Positions 1 through 9,307 are shown, counted from the stretch's first letter. The stretch: DNA of 53,231 nucleotides from Streptomyces sp. ISL-100 (GCF_018614615.1 NZ_JAGGOK010000077.1:1-53231); one strand, 5' to 3'. Numbers and translations: made by a program. Notes: a model not told the origin generated them from the sequence alone.

Positions 1-51
1 ATTTTCAGTGCACTTCTAGGGTGATCCGTCGTCAACCACCAGGAGATCGCC

Positions 52-789
52 GTGTCCACCCCGCCGCCGCTCGGCTCGTACTCCTCCGCCCATCACGGTG
101 CCCCTTATGGCGGTGCACCGCACGGAAGCTCCTCGCCGTACGCACAGCATGCGACGCCCCAGTGGGGTGCTCCGTACGGGCTCCCCGCCGGCCCCTCGTG
201 CCAGGTGTGTGGTGCGCGGCCGGCCGCGCACGCAGTCATACGTGGCCACCAGGGCTTCTTGGTGATCATGCGCTTCCTCAAGCGGGAAGGTGACTTCTGC
301 CGCGACTGCGGCACGGCGTTCTACCGTCGGATGACCTCCGACACGCTGTGGCAAGGCTGGTGGGGACCCTTGTCGATGATCATCACGCCCTTCACCGTGC
401 TCCTCAATCTCGGGCCGCGCGCCGTCTTCCGCCGCCTGACGGCGCCGGTCGGCGCCGTGCGCCGTCCTCTCGATCCCGGTAAACGTGTCCTGGCCCGGCC
501 CCCGGCCCTCATCCCACTCCTCGCCGTCGGGCTGGCGCTCGCCATGGTGACCGTTCTGACGGTCATCGGCCTGGTGGCGAGCGGTGGCAAGGCGGCACAG
601 GTGTCGGTCGGTGACTGCGTCCGCAACAACGCAGCCTGGCCCGAGCAGGACATCGAACGCGTCAGCTGCTCCGACAGTGACAGTCAGTACCGCGTGTCGC
701 CGAACGGGGACTGTCCCGCCGGCGCGTACCTCCTCTATCCGGAATACACCAGGGATGGGTCGGCGCTGTGCCTGACGCCGGTGCGCTGA
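52..789 (+). CDS. Zinc-ribbon membrane protein of unknown function
   Basis: A 245-residue protein starts at a GTG with AGGAG about 7 bases upstream. Residues 1-48 are low complexity (Pro/Ser/Tyr/Gly). Next comes a CxxC...CxxC pair (CQVC and CRDC) that looks like a zinc ribbon, a hydrophobic patch near GPLSMIITPFTVLLNLG, and one clear membrane helix (LIPLLAVGLALAMVTVLTVI). The C-terminal tail of about 60 residues holds four cysteines and probably lies outside the cell, possibly disulfide-bonded. The layout resembles the LppU/SCO3897-type proteins of Streptomyces. No catalytic motif is visible and the function is unknown. Confidence 0.75.
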   Translation: MSTPPPLGSYSSAHHGAPYGGAPHGSSSPYAQHATPQWGAPYGLPAGPSCQVCGARPAAHAVIRGHQGFLVIMRFLKREGDFCRDCGTAFYRRMTSDTLWQGWWGPLSMIITPFTVLLNLGPRAVFRRLTAPVGAVRRPLDPGKRVLARPPALIPLLAVGLALAMVTVLTVIGLVASGGKAAQVSVGDCVRNNAAWPEQDIERVSCSDSDSQYRVSPNGDCPAGAYLLYPEYTRDGSALCLTPVR

Positions 790-1099
790 CCGCCTCCAGG
801 CACATGCCGACCAGGCAGCCCGAAGCCAGCCGGCGCCGGCGCGGCATGCACAGCTAATCGGGCCAACTTCGGTCACGCTCACCTGGCGCAAACGCAAACA
901 GAAACGAGCCCTTACCTGCTGCTCGGTGAGGTGTCCCAGGGGCCTCCCGGCACCCTTCGGTCGTGCAGGATGCCGTTGCCGCCCAGGTTCGCGACCATCC
1001 GACGCAGGACGTTGATCGTCGTCATCCATGCCCCAGGTTCCCGGCTACATGGTTGAGCGTCCACCGATGCGGCTGCGTGCCGATTCCTGTAACCCCAGG
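790..1099. other. Intergenic stretch, no supported gene
   Basis: Lies between the zinc-ribbon membrane protein and the 3' end of the pirin gene. A 37-codon minus-strand frame (912-1025, ATG to TAA) can be read but has no clear ribosome site or recognisable homology, so it is not called. No RNA gene, strong hairpin or promoter was identified. Confidence 0.4.
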
Positions 1100-2065
1100 T
1101 CAGCGCACTCGTCCGCGCGGTTTCAGAACCACCGGCGGGAGATCAGGGGCGGGGAGGCGGTCGCCAGCGTAGCCGTGGACCTCGCCGAAGCGGGTGCCTT
1201 CCAGCCAGTCCCTCCGGGCCTGCTCGATTTCCTCGTGGGAACGGCCTACGAAGTTCCACCACATGACCAACTCCTCCTCGAAGGGCTCGCCGCCGAGGAG
1301 CATCAGGCCCGCGTCGGACTCGGCGCGCAGGGGCAGTTCGGTGCGGCCGCAGCCGAGGTAGAGCATCGAGCCGGGGAGTACGGGCACGCCGTCGACGTGC
1401 GCCTCGCCGGACATGGAGAGGACGGCGTACTCGAAGTCCGGGTCCAGTGGGAGCCGGGTCTCGGTGCCTCGTGCCAACGCGAGGTCGGCGCCGACGATCG
1501 GCGTGTACGTCGCACCTGGCGACGCGGCGCTGTCGAGGGAGCCGAGGATGACGGTGGCGGTGAGGCCGGGCGCCGTGACGACCGGGAGGTCCGCGTGGTG
1601 CTGGAAGTGCGGCTCGATGTCGCGGTGGGCCTCGGGCAGCGCGACCCACAGCTGAGCACCGTGCAGCCAGCGTGCGTGCGGTTTCGGGCTTTCCTCGGAG
1701 TGGCTGATCGCCCGGCCCGAGGTCATCAGGCCCAGCTCGCGCGGCCGGATCGTCTGGAGGCTGCCCAGGCTGTCGCGGTGCAGGACTTCGCCGTCGTGCA
1801 GCCAGCTGACCGTCTGCAGCCCGAAGTGGGGGTGCGGCGCGACCTGCATGCCGGGCTCGTCGGCGATGTCATCCGGGCCGTAGTGGTCGACGAAACACCA
1901 TGCGCCGATCATGCGGCGGCCGAGGTTCGGCAGCAGCCTGCGTACCTGGGTGGACTCGCCGAGCTGGACCTTGCGGGCGGTCAGGAGTTCACGTACCGGC
2001 TCGCCTACGACGAAGCCTCGGCCGCCGCAGACGGAGGGCACGGCCTGGCGCTCGAGATTGCTCAT
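1100..2065 (-). CDS. Pirin family protein
   Basis: About 321 residues. The N-terminal cupin carries the pirin metal signature: PHPHFGLQTVSWLHDGEVLHRDSLG supplies the His-x-His and later His/Glu ligands. The second cupin half includes LLLGGEPFEEELVMWWNFV. Pirins are cupin proteins, some with quercetinase activity, others acting as transcription cofactors; which applies here cannot be read from sequence. I chose the ATG giving MSNLERQ; a GTG two codons upstream is an alternative. The gene is single, with an ATPase gene upstream on the same strand separated by a perfect 15-bp hairpin terminator, so it should have its own promoter. Confidence 0.9.
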   Translation of the reverse strand: MSNLERQAVPSVCGGRGFVVGEPVRELLTARKVQLGESTQVRRLLPNLGRRMIGAWCFVDHYGPDDIADEPGMQVAPHPHFGLQTVSWLHDGEVLHRDSLGSLQTIRPRELGLMTSGRAISHSEESPKPHARWLHGAQLWVALPEAHRDIEPHFQHHADLPVVTAPGLTATVILGSLDSAASPGATYTPIVGADLALARGTETRLPLDPDFEYAVLSMSGEAHVDGVPVLPGSMLYLGCGRTELPLRAESDAGLMLLGGEPFEEELVMWWNFVGRSHEEIEQARRDWLEGTRFGEVHGYAGDRLPAPDLPPVVLKPRGRVR

Positions 2066-2125
2066 GACCACAACCTAGTCCTGTGCGCGGGCGTGCCGTC
2101 AGTACCCCGCGTACGAAATAGGCAG

Positions 2126-2160
2126 ACCGGGCTGCGCTCCTTCGTGGAGCGCAGCCCGGT
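2126..2160 (-). terminator. Perfect 15-bp hairpin after the RsbW-like gene
   Basis: Arms 2126-2140 and 2146-2160 are exact inverted complements around a 5-base loop (TTCGT). It sits 33 bases downstream of the minus-strand ATPase gene and upstream of pirin, so it should end the former transcript. There is no long U-tract, as is common in Streptomyces. Confidence 0.8.
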
Positions 2161-2192
2161 CGCGTACTGCCTCCGACTCCCTCCGACTGCGA

Positions 2193-2714
2193 CTAGGCGA
2201 GTACGGGGACCGGGGCCGGGAGAGGAGCGGGTGCGGGGGACGGAGCCTCGACGGGCGGCGGGGCCGGGGCCGGCTGGCCCTTGGCGTCGCCCACGCTCGG
2301 AACGGGCGGGCGCGGCATCAGCGGGCTGTTGCGCGCGTCCTCCACGCGTCGCGTGAACCACACAACCTTGCCGTCAGCGGTACCGCAGGTCCCCCAGCTG
2401 TCGCACAGCCGGGCAACAACGGCGAGACCGCCTCCACCGGCGGAGGCGAGGCGTGGCATCGGTGGGCCGTTGTCGGCCACCGAAGCCGTCAGGTGCCTGC
2501 CGGTCCAGCGCAGTTCGACCACGCACCAGTTGTCGTCGCCGACATGTCGGTGGACATTGGTCAGAAGTTCCTCGACACCCCTGCACACAGGCTGGATGTG
2601 CAGCTCGAGATTCCAGTGCCGCAGGTGTGCGGCTACGATGCGCCGGATCTGCGAGACGCGCTCCGCCGATACGTGCAGTTCGACCGCGTAATACCGGCCG
2701 CTGGGAAGTGTCAT
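2193..2714 (-). CDS. RsbW-like histidine-kinase-type ATP-binding protein
   Basis: 173 residues. Residues 5-125 form a GHKL/HATPase_c domain: an N-box region (VEELLTNVHRHVGD) and a G1 box (VADNGPPMP) followed by a Gly-rich segment (GGGGLAVVARLCDSWG). These single-domain proteins are usually anti-sigma factors or switch kinases of the RsbW/SpoIIAB type, of which Streptomyces has many. The tail (about residues 135-173) is almost entirely Pro/Ala/Val and probably disordered. The ATG is preceded by GGAG at a good distance. No sigma factor or anti-anti-sigma gene lies beside it, so its partner is unknown. Confidence 0.85.
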   Translation of the reverse strand: MTLPSGRYYAVELHVSAERVSQIRRIVAAHLRHWNLELHIQPVCRGVEELLTNVHRHVGDDNWCVVELRWTGRHLTASVADNGPPMPRLASAGGGGLAVVARLCDSWGTCGTADGKVVWFTRRVEDARNSPLMPRPPVPSVGDAKGQPAPAPPPVEAPSPAPAPLPAPVPVLA

Positions 2715-3004
2715 GGCCGTGGCTCCTTACCGCGAGGCTCACATGCTTCACCTCGTTGCAGCAACGACCCCCGAACACGAAGAGTGAGCGATAGTCACCA
2801 TTGGGTCAGGGACATCGTGGCTCCGGGAAGCGAGAACCGCAACCGCTGCGGCCCAAGGTCCTGGCGTCGCGGCCGCACCCGACTGCCGTACACGAGTACG
2901 CCGACTGCCGGAATCCGCCGACTTGCCAAACAGTGCCAAATAGGGTTCTTTCGAAGAGAGTGTGGACGTGGTTTCTGTCTCCCCTGGTTTGGGGGTGAAC
3001 CACT

Positions 3005-4357
3005 GTGCTGTTCACCGATCGCGCCGACGCGGGACAGCGGCTTGCGCCGGCCCTGCGGCATCTGGAGGGCGAAAAGCCCGTCGTGCTGGGCCTCCCCAGG
3101 GGCGGAGTTCCGGTCGCATTCGAAGTGGCGCGGGCGCTCGACGCCCCTCTCGATGTAGTCGTCGTACGCAAACTCGGCGTCCCGTACCACCGTGAGCTGG
3201 GGTTCGGAGCCATCGGCGAGGGCGGGGCGCGCGTCATCAGCGACGACATCGTCCGCCGCGCCGGGGTCGGGCCCGACGATGTCGCGGCGGTCGAGCGTGC
3301 CGAGAAGGCGGAGCTGGAACGGCGGGCGGGGCGGTTCCGCGGTGACCGGCCGCGGCTTGCGCTCGAAGGGCGGACCGTCGTGGTGGTCGACGACGGGATC
3401 GCGACCGGTGCCACGGCGGCGGCCGCGTGCCAGGTCGTACGGGCGCAGGGTGCGGCTCGCGTGGTGCTTGCCGTTCCGGTGGCCGCGCCGGACGCGGTCG
3501 CCCGGCTGAGCAGCGAGGTGGACGAGGTCGTGTGTCTGTCCGTTCCGCAGATGTTCCGCGCGGTCGGCGAGTGGTACGACAACTTCGCGCAGACCTCCGA
3601 CGAGGAAGTCATCGCACTTCTGGGGCAGATGGCCGCGCGGGAGGCCGAGGAGAAGGTCGAGGAGGGCGTCGAGGAGGCGGTCGAGGTGGACGCCGGCGGC
3701 GTCCGGCTCGCCGGGGATCTCACCATGCCCACGGGCGCCACGGCGGTCGTGATGTTCGCCCACGGCTCCGGCAGCAGCCGCCGCAGCCCGCGCAATCGGT
3801 CGGTGGCCGAGGCCCTGAACCGTGCGGGTCTGGGCACGCTGCTCTTCGATCTGCTCACGCCCGCCGAGGAAGCCCACCGGGCGAACGTCTTCGACATCGA
3901 AACCCTGGCCGGGAGGCTCGGGGACGCCACCCGCTGGCTGCGTCGCCGCACGTCCGTCCCGATCGGCTACTTCGGGGCGAGCACGGGAGCCGCGGCAGCG
4001 CTACGGGCCGCCGCGTCCGCCGGTGCGTCCGCCAGTACGGGCGGGGAAACGGACAGGGGAACGAGCGGGAGAACGGACGTCGGCGCCGTCGTCTCGCGCG
4101 GCGGTCGGCCCGACCTCGCCCGGCCGCGACTCGGCGACGTACGAGCACCCACGCTGCTCATCGTCGGCGGCCGCGACACCCTGGTGCTCGACCTCAACCG
4201 GCAGGCCCAGGCGGAGCTGCGCTGCGAGAACCGCCTCGAAGTCGTACCGGGCGCCACGCACCTCTTCGAGGAACCAGGGGCGCTGGAGAAGGTCGCCGAC
4301 CTCGCCAAGGACTGGTTCGCCACGCACCTGACGCCCGGAGCGTCGCGTCCCGAGTAG
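3005..4357 (+). CDS. Phosphoribosyltransferase - dienelactone hydrolase-type fusion
   Basis: 450 residues, GTG start. Residues 1-215 are a phosphoribosyltransferase-like domain with the PRPP loop VVVVDDGIATGATA. Residues 225-450 are an alpha/beta hydrolase of the dienelactone-hydrolase type: MFAHGSGSSRRSPRN near the oxyanion region, a nucleophile elbow GYFGASTGAAAA, an acidic residue in VGGRDTLV and the terminal His in GATHLFEE. The same two-domain arrangement is known in actinobacteria, for example Rv0571c of the M. tuberculosis DosR regulon (from memory). Substrates are not known. About 290 bases without a gene lie upstream and should contain the promoter. Confidence 0.85.
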   Translation: MLFTDRADAGQRLAPALRHLEGEKPVVLGLPRGGVPVAFEVARALDAPLDVVVVRKLGVPYHRELGFGAIGEGGARVISDDIVRRAGVGPDDVAAVERAEKAELERRAGRFRGDRPRLALEGRTVVVVDDGIATGATAAAACQVVRAQGAARVVLAVPVAAPDAVARLSSEVDEVVCLSVPQMFRAVGEWYDNFAQTSDEEVIALLGQMAAREAEEKVEEGVEEAVEVDAGGVRLAGDLTMPTGATAVVMFAHGSGSSRRSPRNRSVAEALNRAGLGTLLFDLLTPAEEAHRANVFDIETLAGRLGDATRWLRRRTSVPIGYFGASTGAAAALRAAASAGASASTGGETDRGTSGRTDVGAVVSRGGRPDLARPRLGDVRAPTLLIVGGRDTLVLDLNRQAQAELRCENRLEVVPGATHLFEEPGALEKVADLAKDWFATHLTPGASRPE

Positions 4358-4401
4358 GCGGCGTCGAGTAGGCGGCGTCATACGACCCGTCATACCCGGC
4401 G

Positions 4402-5376
4402 TCATACCGTCAGGACCACTTTGCCCTCGGTCTCACGGGCTTCCAGGGCGGCGTGGGCGTCAGCGGCCCGCTCGAGCGGGAAACGAGTGATCAACGGGAC
4501 GAGACGGCCTGCCGCCGCCTCGTCCAGCGCGCGTGCCGCCAGTTCGCGCGGGCCGCCGGCGGGGATCATATTCGGCCCGATCGCCCAGGTGGCTGTGAGC
4601 TGCCGCTCGACCAGATCGCGCGTCGTGATCTCGGTCGGCTCCCCCGCCGCCCAGCCGTGCAGCAGGAACCGTCCGCCGGGGCCCAGCAGTTCCAGGGCCT
4701 GGCGGCCGAGCCGCCCGCCCACGCCATCGAGGACCACGCTCACGTCACGGCCGTCCAGCGCCTTGCGGACGCGTGCGGGCCAGTCGGCTTCGCGGTAGTC
4801 CACGGCGACATCGGCGCCGAGCTCACGGACCCGCTCCGCCTTCGCGGGGCCCCCGGCCACTCCCACGGCGACGGCGCCGGCGTGGCGTGCCTCCTGCATG
4901 AAGAGGCTGCCGAGACCACCAGCCGCCGACATCACCAACACCACGTCGTGTGGGGTGAGTTGCGCGACGGCGAGTATGCCCTGGGCCGTGGAGCCCGTCG
5001 TGATCACCGCTACGGCGGTTCCGTCGTCCAGGTGGTCGGGAATCCGGTGCAGCGAGTCGACGGTGGCGACGGCCTGCTCCGCGTACCCTCCGCCCAGCTC
5101 CAGTTGAGCCACCACCCGGCGGCCGAGCCAGTCCCCGCTCACGCCCGGGCCGACCGCTCCCACCACACCGGCGACCTCGGCTCCGGGAATGACAGGGAGG
5201 GCCGGCGGCTCATGAGGGCCGACGGGGAGGCCGCGGCGCAGAGTGGTCTCGATCAGGTGAACTCCACTCGCCCGCACATCGATCCTCACCTGCCCCTCGC
5301 CCGGAACCGGGCCGGGCACCTCCTCGTAGCGCAGGTTCTGGGCGGGGCCGAAAGCGTGCAGCCGTATCGCGTGCAT
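4402..5376 (-). CDS. Zinc-binding dehydrogenase / quinone oxidoreductase family
   Basis: 324 residues from the ATG giving MHAIRLHAFGPAQNL, preceded by GGAG at about 10 bases; an upstream in-frame ATG would add 18 unlikely residues. It is a medium-chain dehydrogenase/reductase with an N-terminal GroES-like domain (VPGEGQVRIDVRASGVHLIET) and a Rossmann NAD(P)H site (VLVMSAAGGLGSLFMQEARHAGA). It lacks the zinc-ligand pattern of alcohol dehydrogenases, so it is more like NADPH:quinone reductases (QOR). It converges with the phosphoribosyltransferase gene 44 bases away. The substrate is unknown. Confidence 0.9.
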   Translation of the reverse strand: MHAIRLHAFGPAQNLRYEEVPGPVPGEGQVRIDVRASGVHLIETTLRRGLPVGPHEPPALPVIPGAEVAGVVGAVGPGVSGDWLGRRVVAQLELGGGYAEQAVATVDSLHRIPDHLDDGTAVAVITTGSTAQGILAVAQLTPHDVVLVMSAAGGLGSLFMQEARHAGAVAVGVAGGPAKAERVRELGADVAVDYREADWPARVRKALDGRDVSVVLDGVGGRLGRQALELLGPGGRFLLHGWAAGEPTEITTRDLVERQLTATWAIGPNMIPAGGPRELAARALDEAAAGRLVPLITRFPLERAADAHAALEARETEGKVVLTV

Positions 5377-5514
5377 GTCATACGCTCCTGATCGGTTCGC
5401 CGGCGCAGGCTTGCCGGGTTCAGGGATCACTTTTGAACATCAACCGCGCTTGGGGTCAAGAGGACTGTTCACGAGGACTCTCCCCCGGGCCAACGACGTT
5501 CCGGGGAGCGATAC

Positions 5515-6405
5515 GTGCCTGCATTTGAGATCGGGGTCGCGAGCGCCGACGACATCGCGCTGCTGGGCGACTGGGCCGGCGCCGAGGGCTGGAATCCGGG
5601 CCTCAGTGACGGCGGCGCCTTCTTCGCCACCGACCCGCACGGCTTTCTGATCGGCCGGCTCGACGGCGAACCGGCGGCGTCCGTTTCGGTCGTGCGCTAC
5701 GGAACCGATTTCGGGTCTCTTGGCTTCTACATCACCCGCCCGCCGCTGCGCGGCCGGGGTTATGGCATCCAGCTGTGGCGGGCGGGGATGGCGCGGCTCG
5801 ACGGGCGCAATGTCGGGCTCGACGGCGTGGTGGAACAGCAGGACAACTACCGCAAGTCCGGGTTCCGGTCCGCCTGGAACAACATCCGGTACGAAGGTGT
5901 GCCGTACGGGAGCCGGGACGGAGATGCGGGGGGAGATGGCGGCAAACATGGGGGCGCCGCGACGCCCGCCGGTGTCACCCTGGTGGATGCCCGGACTCTG
6001 CCGTTCACCCAACTCGCCGCGTACGACCGCCGGTTCTTCCCAGCGGCTCGCGACTACTTCCTGGCGTCCTGGATCACCGGACCGCAGCGCACCGCGCTGG
6101 CGGCGGTCCAGGGTGGTGAACTGCGGGGCTTCGCCGTCCTGCGAGCCTGCCGCGCGGCCTCGCGCATCGGCCCCCTCTACGCCGAGTCGACCGGCGTGGC
6201 CGCCGCACTGGTCGGCGCGCTCGGGGCCACCACCCCGGGAAAGCCGGTGGCTCTCGACGTGCCGGACACCCACCCGGAGGCCGCGCGCCTCATGGAACGG
6301 CTCGGTCTGACACCGTCGTTCGAGACCGCGCGGATGTACACGGGACCGGTCCCGCGGATAGACCGCTCAGGCCTGTTCGGCATCACGAGCCTGGAGCTGG
6401 GCTGA
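5515..6405 (+). CDS. GNAT family N-acetyltransferase
   Basis: 296 residues, GTG start with GGGGAG nearby. The acetyl-CoA binding motif of GNAT enzymes is seen as RPPLRGRGYGIQLWRAG around residues 77-93. The second half (after about residue 155) resembles the extra C-terminal acetyltransferase-like domain found in many actinobacterial GNAT proteins (KPVALDVPDTHPEAARLMERLGLTP), followed by a short tail with a Met-Tyr motif. The acceptor substrate cannot be predicted. It is a single gene, divergent from the quinone oxidoreductase and convergent with the TetR gene. Confidence 0.85.
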   Translation: MPAFEIGVASADDIALLGDWAGAEGWNPGLSDGGAFFATDPHGFLIGRLDGEPAASVSVVRYGTDFGSLGFYITRPPLRGRGYGIQLWRAGMARLDGRNVGLDGVVEQQDNYRKSGFRSAWNNIRYEGVPYGSRDGDAGGDGGKHGGAATPAGVTLVDARTLPFTQLAAYDRRFFPAARDYFLASWITGPQRTALAAVQGGELRGFAVLRACRAASRIGPLYAESTGVAAALVGALGATTPGKPVALDVPDTHPEAARLMERLGLTPSFETARMYTGPVPRIDRSGLFGITSLELG

Positions 6406-6554
6406 CGCCCATTCCTCCGGAGTCCCGGGCGACGCCGGACTACACCCTCCGGAAGCCGCACGACGACCACTCACGTAATCCGCGCCGTCGCCAGGCAACT
6501 CCGGCCAGGCGGCTTCACCACGGCTGCGGCGGCCCGGTCTTCCTCCGTCATCAA

Positions 6555-7697
6555 TCATGAATAGCGGCTCCCGTCGTCCGGGCGAGCGTGATGTGCCCGC
6601 GTGGCTCCGGCGGTCGCGGTGGACGCGGCAGCCGCGTGGCATGCGCCGCGGCCGTCCGCGCGGGCGACGATCCGGCCTCCCTCGATACGGACGGCCGCCT
6701 CGGTGCCGTCGCTGACCGCCGCCACGCCCGCCGCCTGCGCGAGGGCGCCCGACGCGTCGTACACCACCTGCAGCCGTGGCCACGCCGACGGCGGGAACGC
6801 CTGGCGCAGGCAGCCGCAAAGGCCGGCGACGGTCAGCCTTGCCAGCGGCAGCAGTTCGGCCGGTTGGCCGGTGACCAGGACGGCGGTGACCGTGGCGCCG
6901 GGCGGTGCTGCCCGTACCGCTTCCTCCGCGGCTTCCAGCCGGTGCAGTCCGAGGATCGCGACCACGCCGTCCCCCGCCGCCCGCGCCGGCTCGCCGCGTA
7001 CGGCGTCCACCGCGGGCGGCGGGGACCACGGCTCGTCGGCGGGGCGTGCCTGCGGGATGTAGGGCAGGTGCGGCGGGGGCCATACGTCCTGGAGGTCGAG
7101 GTCCGCCAGCCGCTCGCAGGCGCTGACGACGTTGAAGGGCTCGATGAAGCCCGGCGCGGCGTCGGCCATCTGACTGGCGCCGTGGAGCGTCGTGAGGACC
7201 GCCTCCGCCGTGCGTACCAGGCGGCCCGGCGGCACGTTGGAGGGCCGCAGTTCCTCAAGGGCCAGACCGAGCAGGATCGCGTCCAGCTTCATCAGCTGTG
7301 CGAAAGGGCGACGGATCCGCTCCTCGGAGAGGACCTCGGACATCAGGTGCCGGCCCAGCCGGGCGGCTCCGTGCCGTTCGCCGGTGTCGGCGCCGACGAG
7401 TGGCAGCCCGGCGATCCAGGCGCGGGCGAGTGCGCCGAGCGCCTGGCGGGCGGTGTGGCCGGGTTCGGGGTGCGGAGGCTCGGGTACGCGCTCGGCCAGG
7501 TCGGCCAGTACGGCGAAGTACAACGCCCGCTTGCCGGGGAAGTTGGAGTACACCGCACCCCGGGTAAGCCCGGCGCGCTCGGCGATGGCGTCCACCTTCG
7601 CTCCGGGGAAACCACGCTCGGTGAACTCGCTCCTGGCCGCGTCGAGCACCCTGGCGCGGTTGTGCTCCTGCAGCTCCGCCCTGCTGAGCCGGCCCAT
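6555..7697 (-). CDS. TetR-family regulator with a long extra C-terminal domain
   Basis: 380 residues, far longer than the usual 190-220. Residues 1-60 are a clear TetR DNA-binding domain (ARSEFTERGFPGAKVDAIAERAGLTRGAVYSNFPGKRALYF); residues about 70-215 are the helical ligand region. Residues about 245-350 are additional: VVAILGLHRLEAAEEAV, ATVTAVLVTG, then LQVVYDASGALAQAAGVAAV, which to me resembles the beta-alpha pattern of a thioredoxin/peroxiredoxin-like fold without an obvious catalytic CxxC. The ATG (MGRLSRAELQEHN) is the natural TetR start; the open frame runs much further upstream but is antisense to clpX. It is divergent from the clpX-like gene, with 138 bases between, which suggests joint control. 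Confidence 0.85.
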   Translation of the reverse strand: MGRLSRAELQEHNRARVLDAARSEFTERGFPGAKVDAIAERAGLTRGAVYSNFPGKRALYFAVLADLAERVPEPPHPEPGHTARQALGALARAWIAGLPLVGADTGERHGAARLGRHLMSEVLSEERIRRPFAQLMKLDAILLGLALEELRPSNVPPGRLVRTAEAVLTTLHGASQMADAAPGFIEPFNVVSACERLADLDLQDVWPPPHLPYIPQARPADEPWSPPPAVDAVRGEPARAAGDGVVAILGLHRLEAAEEAVRAAPPGATVTAVLVTGQPAELLPLARLTVAGLCGCLRQAFPPSAWPRLQVVYDASGALAQAAGVAAVSDGTEAAVRIEGGRIVARADGRGACHAAAASTATAGATRAHHARPDDGSRYS

Positions 7698-7835
7698 GGT
7701 CCTCACTTGCCTGCGCGTTGCCGTCCGTGTCGGTTCAAGATACCGTCGGCATCCAGATGGTGACGTCATATGGTGTAAGCATTCGGCTGGCGTATTTGAA
7801 GTTCGATGAGTTTCGATGAGTGAGGACGTTTCCGG

Positions 7836-9155
7836 GTGGCACGTATCGGTGACAGCGGTGACCTGCTGAAGTGCACGTTCTGCGGGAAGAGCCAGAAGCA
7901 GGTCGGCAAGCTCATCGCGGGCCCCGGCGGCATCTGCATCTGCGACGAATGTGTCGGCCTGTGCAACGAACTCATCGCGGAGGAACCGGACGGGCCGGAC
8001 GGGCCGGCCTCGGGCCGGACGAAGAAGCTGCCGACGCCGCGGGAGATCCGCGCCTTCCTCGACGAGTACGTCGTCGGGCAGGACGGTGCAAAGAAGGCGC
8101 TCGCCGTGGCGGTCTACAACCACTACAAGCGCATCGGAGCGGTTGCCGGCCGACGGAGGGGAGAGGAGGAAGTGGAACTCGGCAAGTCCAACGTCCTGCT
8201 GCTCGGCCCCACCGGCTGCGGCAAGACGTACCTCGTCCAGACCCTCGCCCGAATGCTCGACGTCCCGTTCGCCATCGCCGACGCGACGGCTCTGACGGAG
8301 GCCGGGTACGTCGGCGAGGACGTCGAGAACATCCTGCTCAAGCTGGTCCAGGCCGCCGACTTCGACGTCAGGAAGGCCGAGACCGGGATCATCTACATCG
8401 ACGAGATCGACAAGATCGCCCGCAAGAGTGAGAACTCGTCGATCACGCGCGACGTGAGTGGTGAGGGCGTACAGCAGGCGCTTCTGAAGATCCTTGAGGG
8501 CACGACCGCGAGCATTCCGCCGCAGGGCGGCCGCAAGCATCCGCAGCAGGAGCTCATCCCCTTCGACACGAGCAACGTGCTGTTCATCGTCGGCGGGGCA
8601 TTCGCCGGTCTGGAGCGGATCATCGAGCAGCGGGCCACTCGCCAGGGCATCGGGTTCGGCGCCACGATCCCGGCGGGCAAAGCGGGCAAGGAAGAACAAG
8701 ACTGCTTCGCCGGGGTCATGCCCCAGGACTTGCTGAAGTTCGGGCTCATCCCGGAGATCGTCGGCCGGCTGCCGATGATGTCGACCGTACGGCCGCTCGA
8801 CCGGGCGGCGTTGGTGCGGATCCTCACCGAGCCGCGCAATGCGCTGATCCAGCAGTACCAGCGGCTGTTCGAAATCGACGGCGTGGAGCTGGAGTTCACC
8901 GAGGACGCCCTCGGAGCGATCGCCGACCAGGCGCTTTTGCGCCGCACCGGGGCCCGGGCGGCGCGCACGATCCTCGAGGAGATCCTGCTCAACGTGATGT
9001 ACGAGGTGCCGAGCCGGGACGACGTGGCCCGCGTCGTGGTCGGCCGCGACACCGTGCTGGGCAACGTCGCCCCCGCGTTGGTGCCGCGCATACGTCCCGG
9101 CCACAGTCCGGACCAGGAACCGGACCGCCGCGACCGTCGCGACCGGACCGCCTGA
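7836..9155 (+). CDS. ClpX-type AAA+ unfoldase, probably a second copy
   Basis: 439 residues, GTG start. It has all the ClpX modules: a zinc-binding domain with C13/C16 and C36/C39; Walker A GPTGCGKT at 124-131 (a Cys at 128 where ClpX usually has Ser); pore loop GYVGED; Walker B IIYIDEIDK; the RKH loop (PPQGGRKHPQQE); an IGF loop (QGIGFGATI) needed to dock on ClpP; and a sensor-2 helix RRTGARAART. A housekeeping Streptomyces clpX normally lies beside clpP genes and tig; here it stands alone beside a TetR gene, and several usually conserved positions differ, so it is probably a paralogue. Two 9-base copies of TTCGATGAG precede it (about 7802-7820). Confidence 0.88.
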   Translation: MARIGDSGDLLKCTFCGKSQKQVGKLIAGPGGICICDECVGLCNELIAEEPDGPDGPASGRTKKLPTPREIRAFLDEYVVGQDGAKKALAVAVYNHYKRIGAVAGRRRGEEEVELGKSNVLLLGPTGCGKTYLVQTLARMLDVPFAIADATALTEAGYVGEDVENILLKLVQAADFDVRKAETGIIYIDEIDKIARKSENSSITRDVSGEGVQQALLKILEGTTASIPPQGGRKHPQQELIPFDTSNVLFIVGGAFAGLERIIEQRATRQGIGFGATIPAGKAGKEEQDCFAGVMPQDLLKFGLIPEIVGRLPMMSTVRPLDRAALVRILTEPRNALIQQYQRLFEIDGVELEFTEDALGAIADQALLRRTGARAARTILEEILLNVMYEVPSRDDVARVVVGRDTVLGNVAPALVPRIRPGHSPDQEPDRRDRRDRTA

Positions 9156-9307
9156 GCGAGGCGGCCCCCGCCCGCCTACGCGAAGGCGGCGGATGCTCCG
9201 CGTCGACACAGCCGCGACCTGCACACCCCCTTCCCCAACGTCACCTGCCTCGTTGGGCGAGTGGTGACAACCGTCAACGATCTGGCCGGTGCGAGAGAAC
9301 CGAGGCG

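Noticed and set aside
912..1025. 37-residue minus-strand frame ending in TAA
   Set aside because: No convincing ribosome site or homology; could be a gene relic but unsupported.
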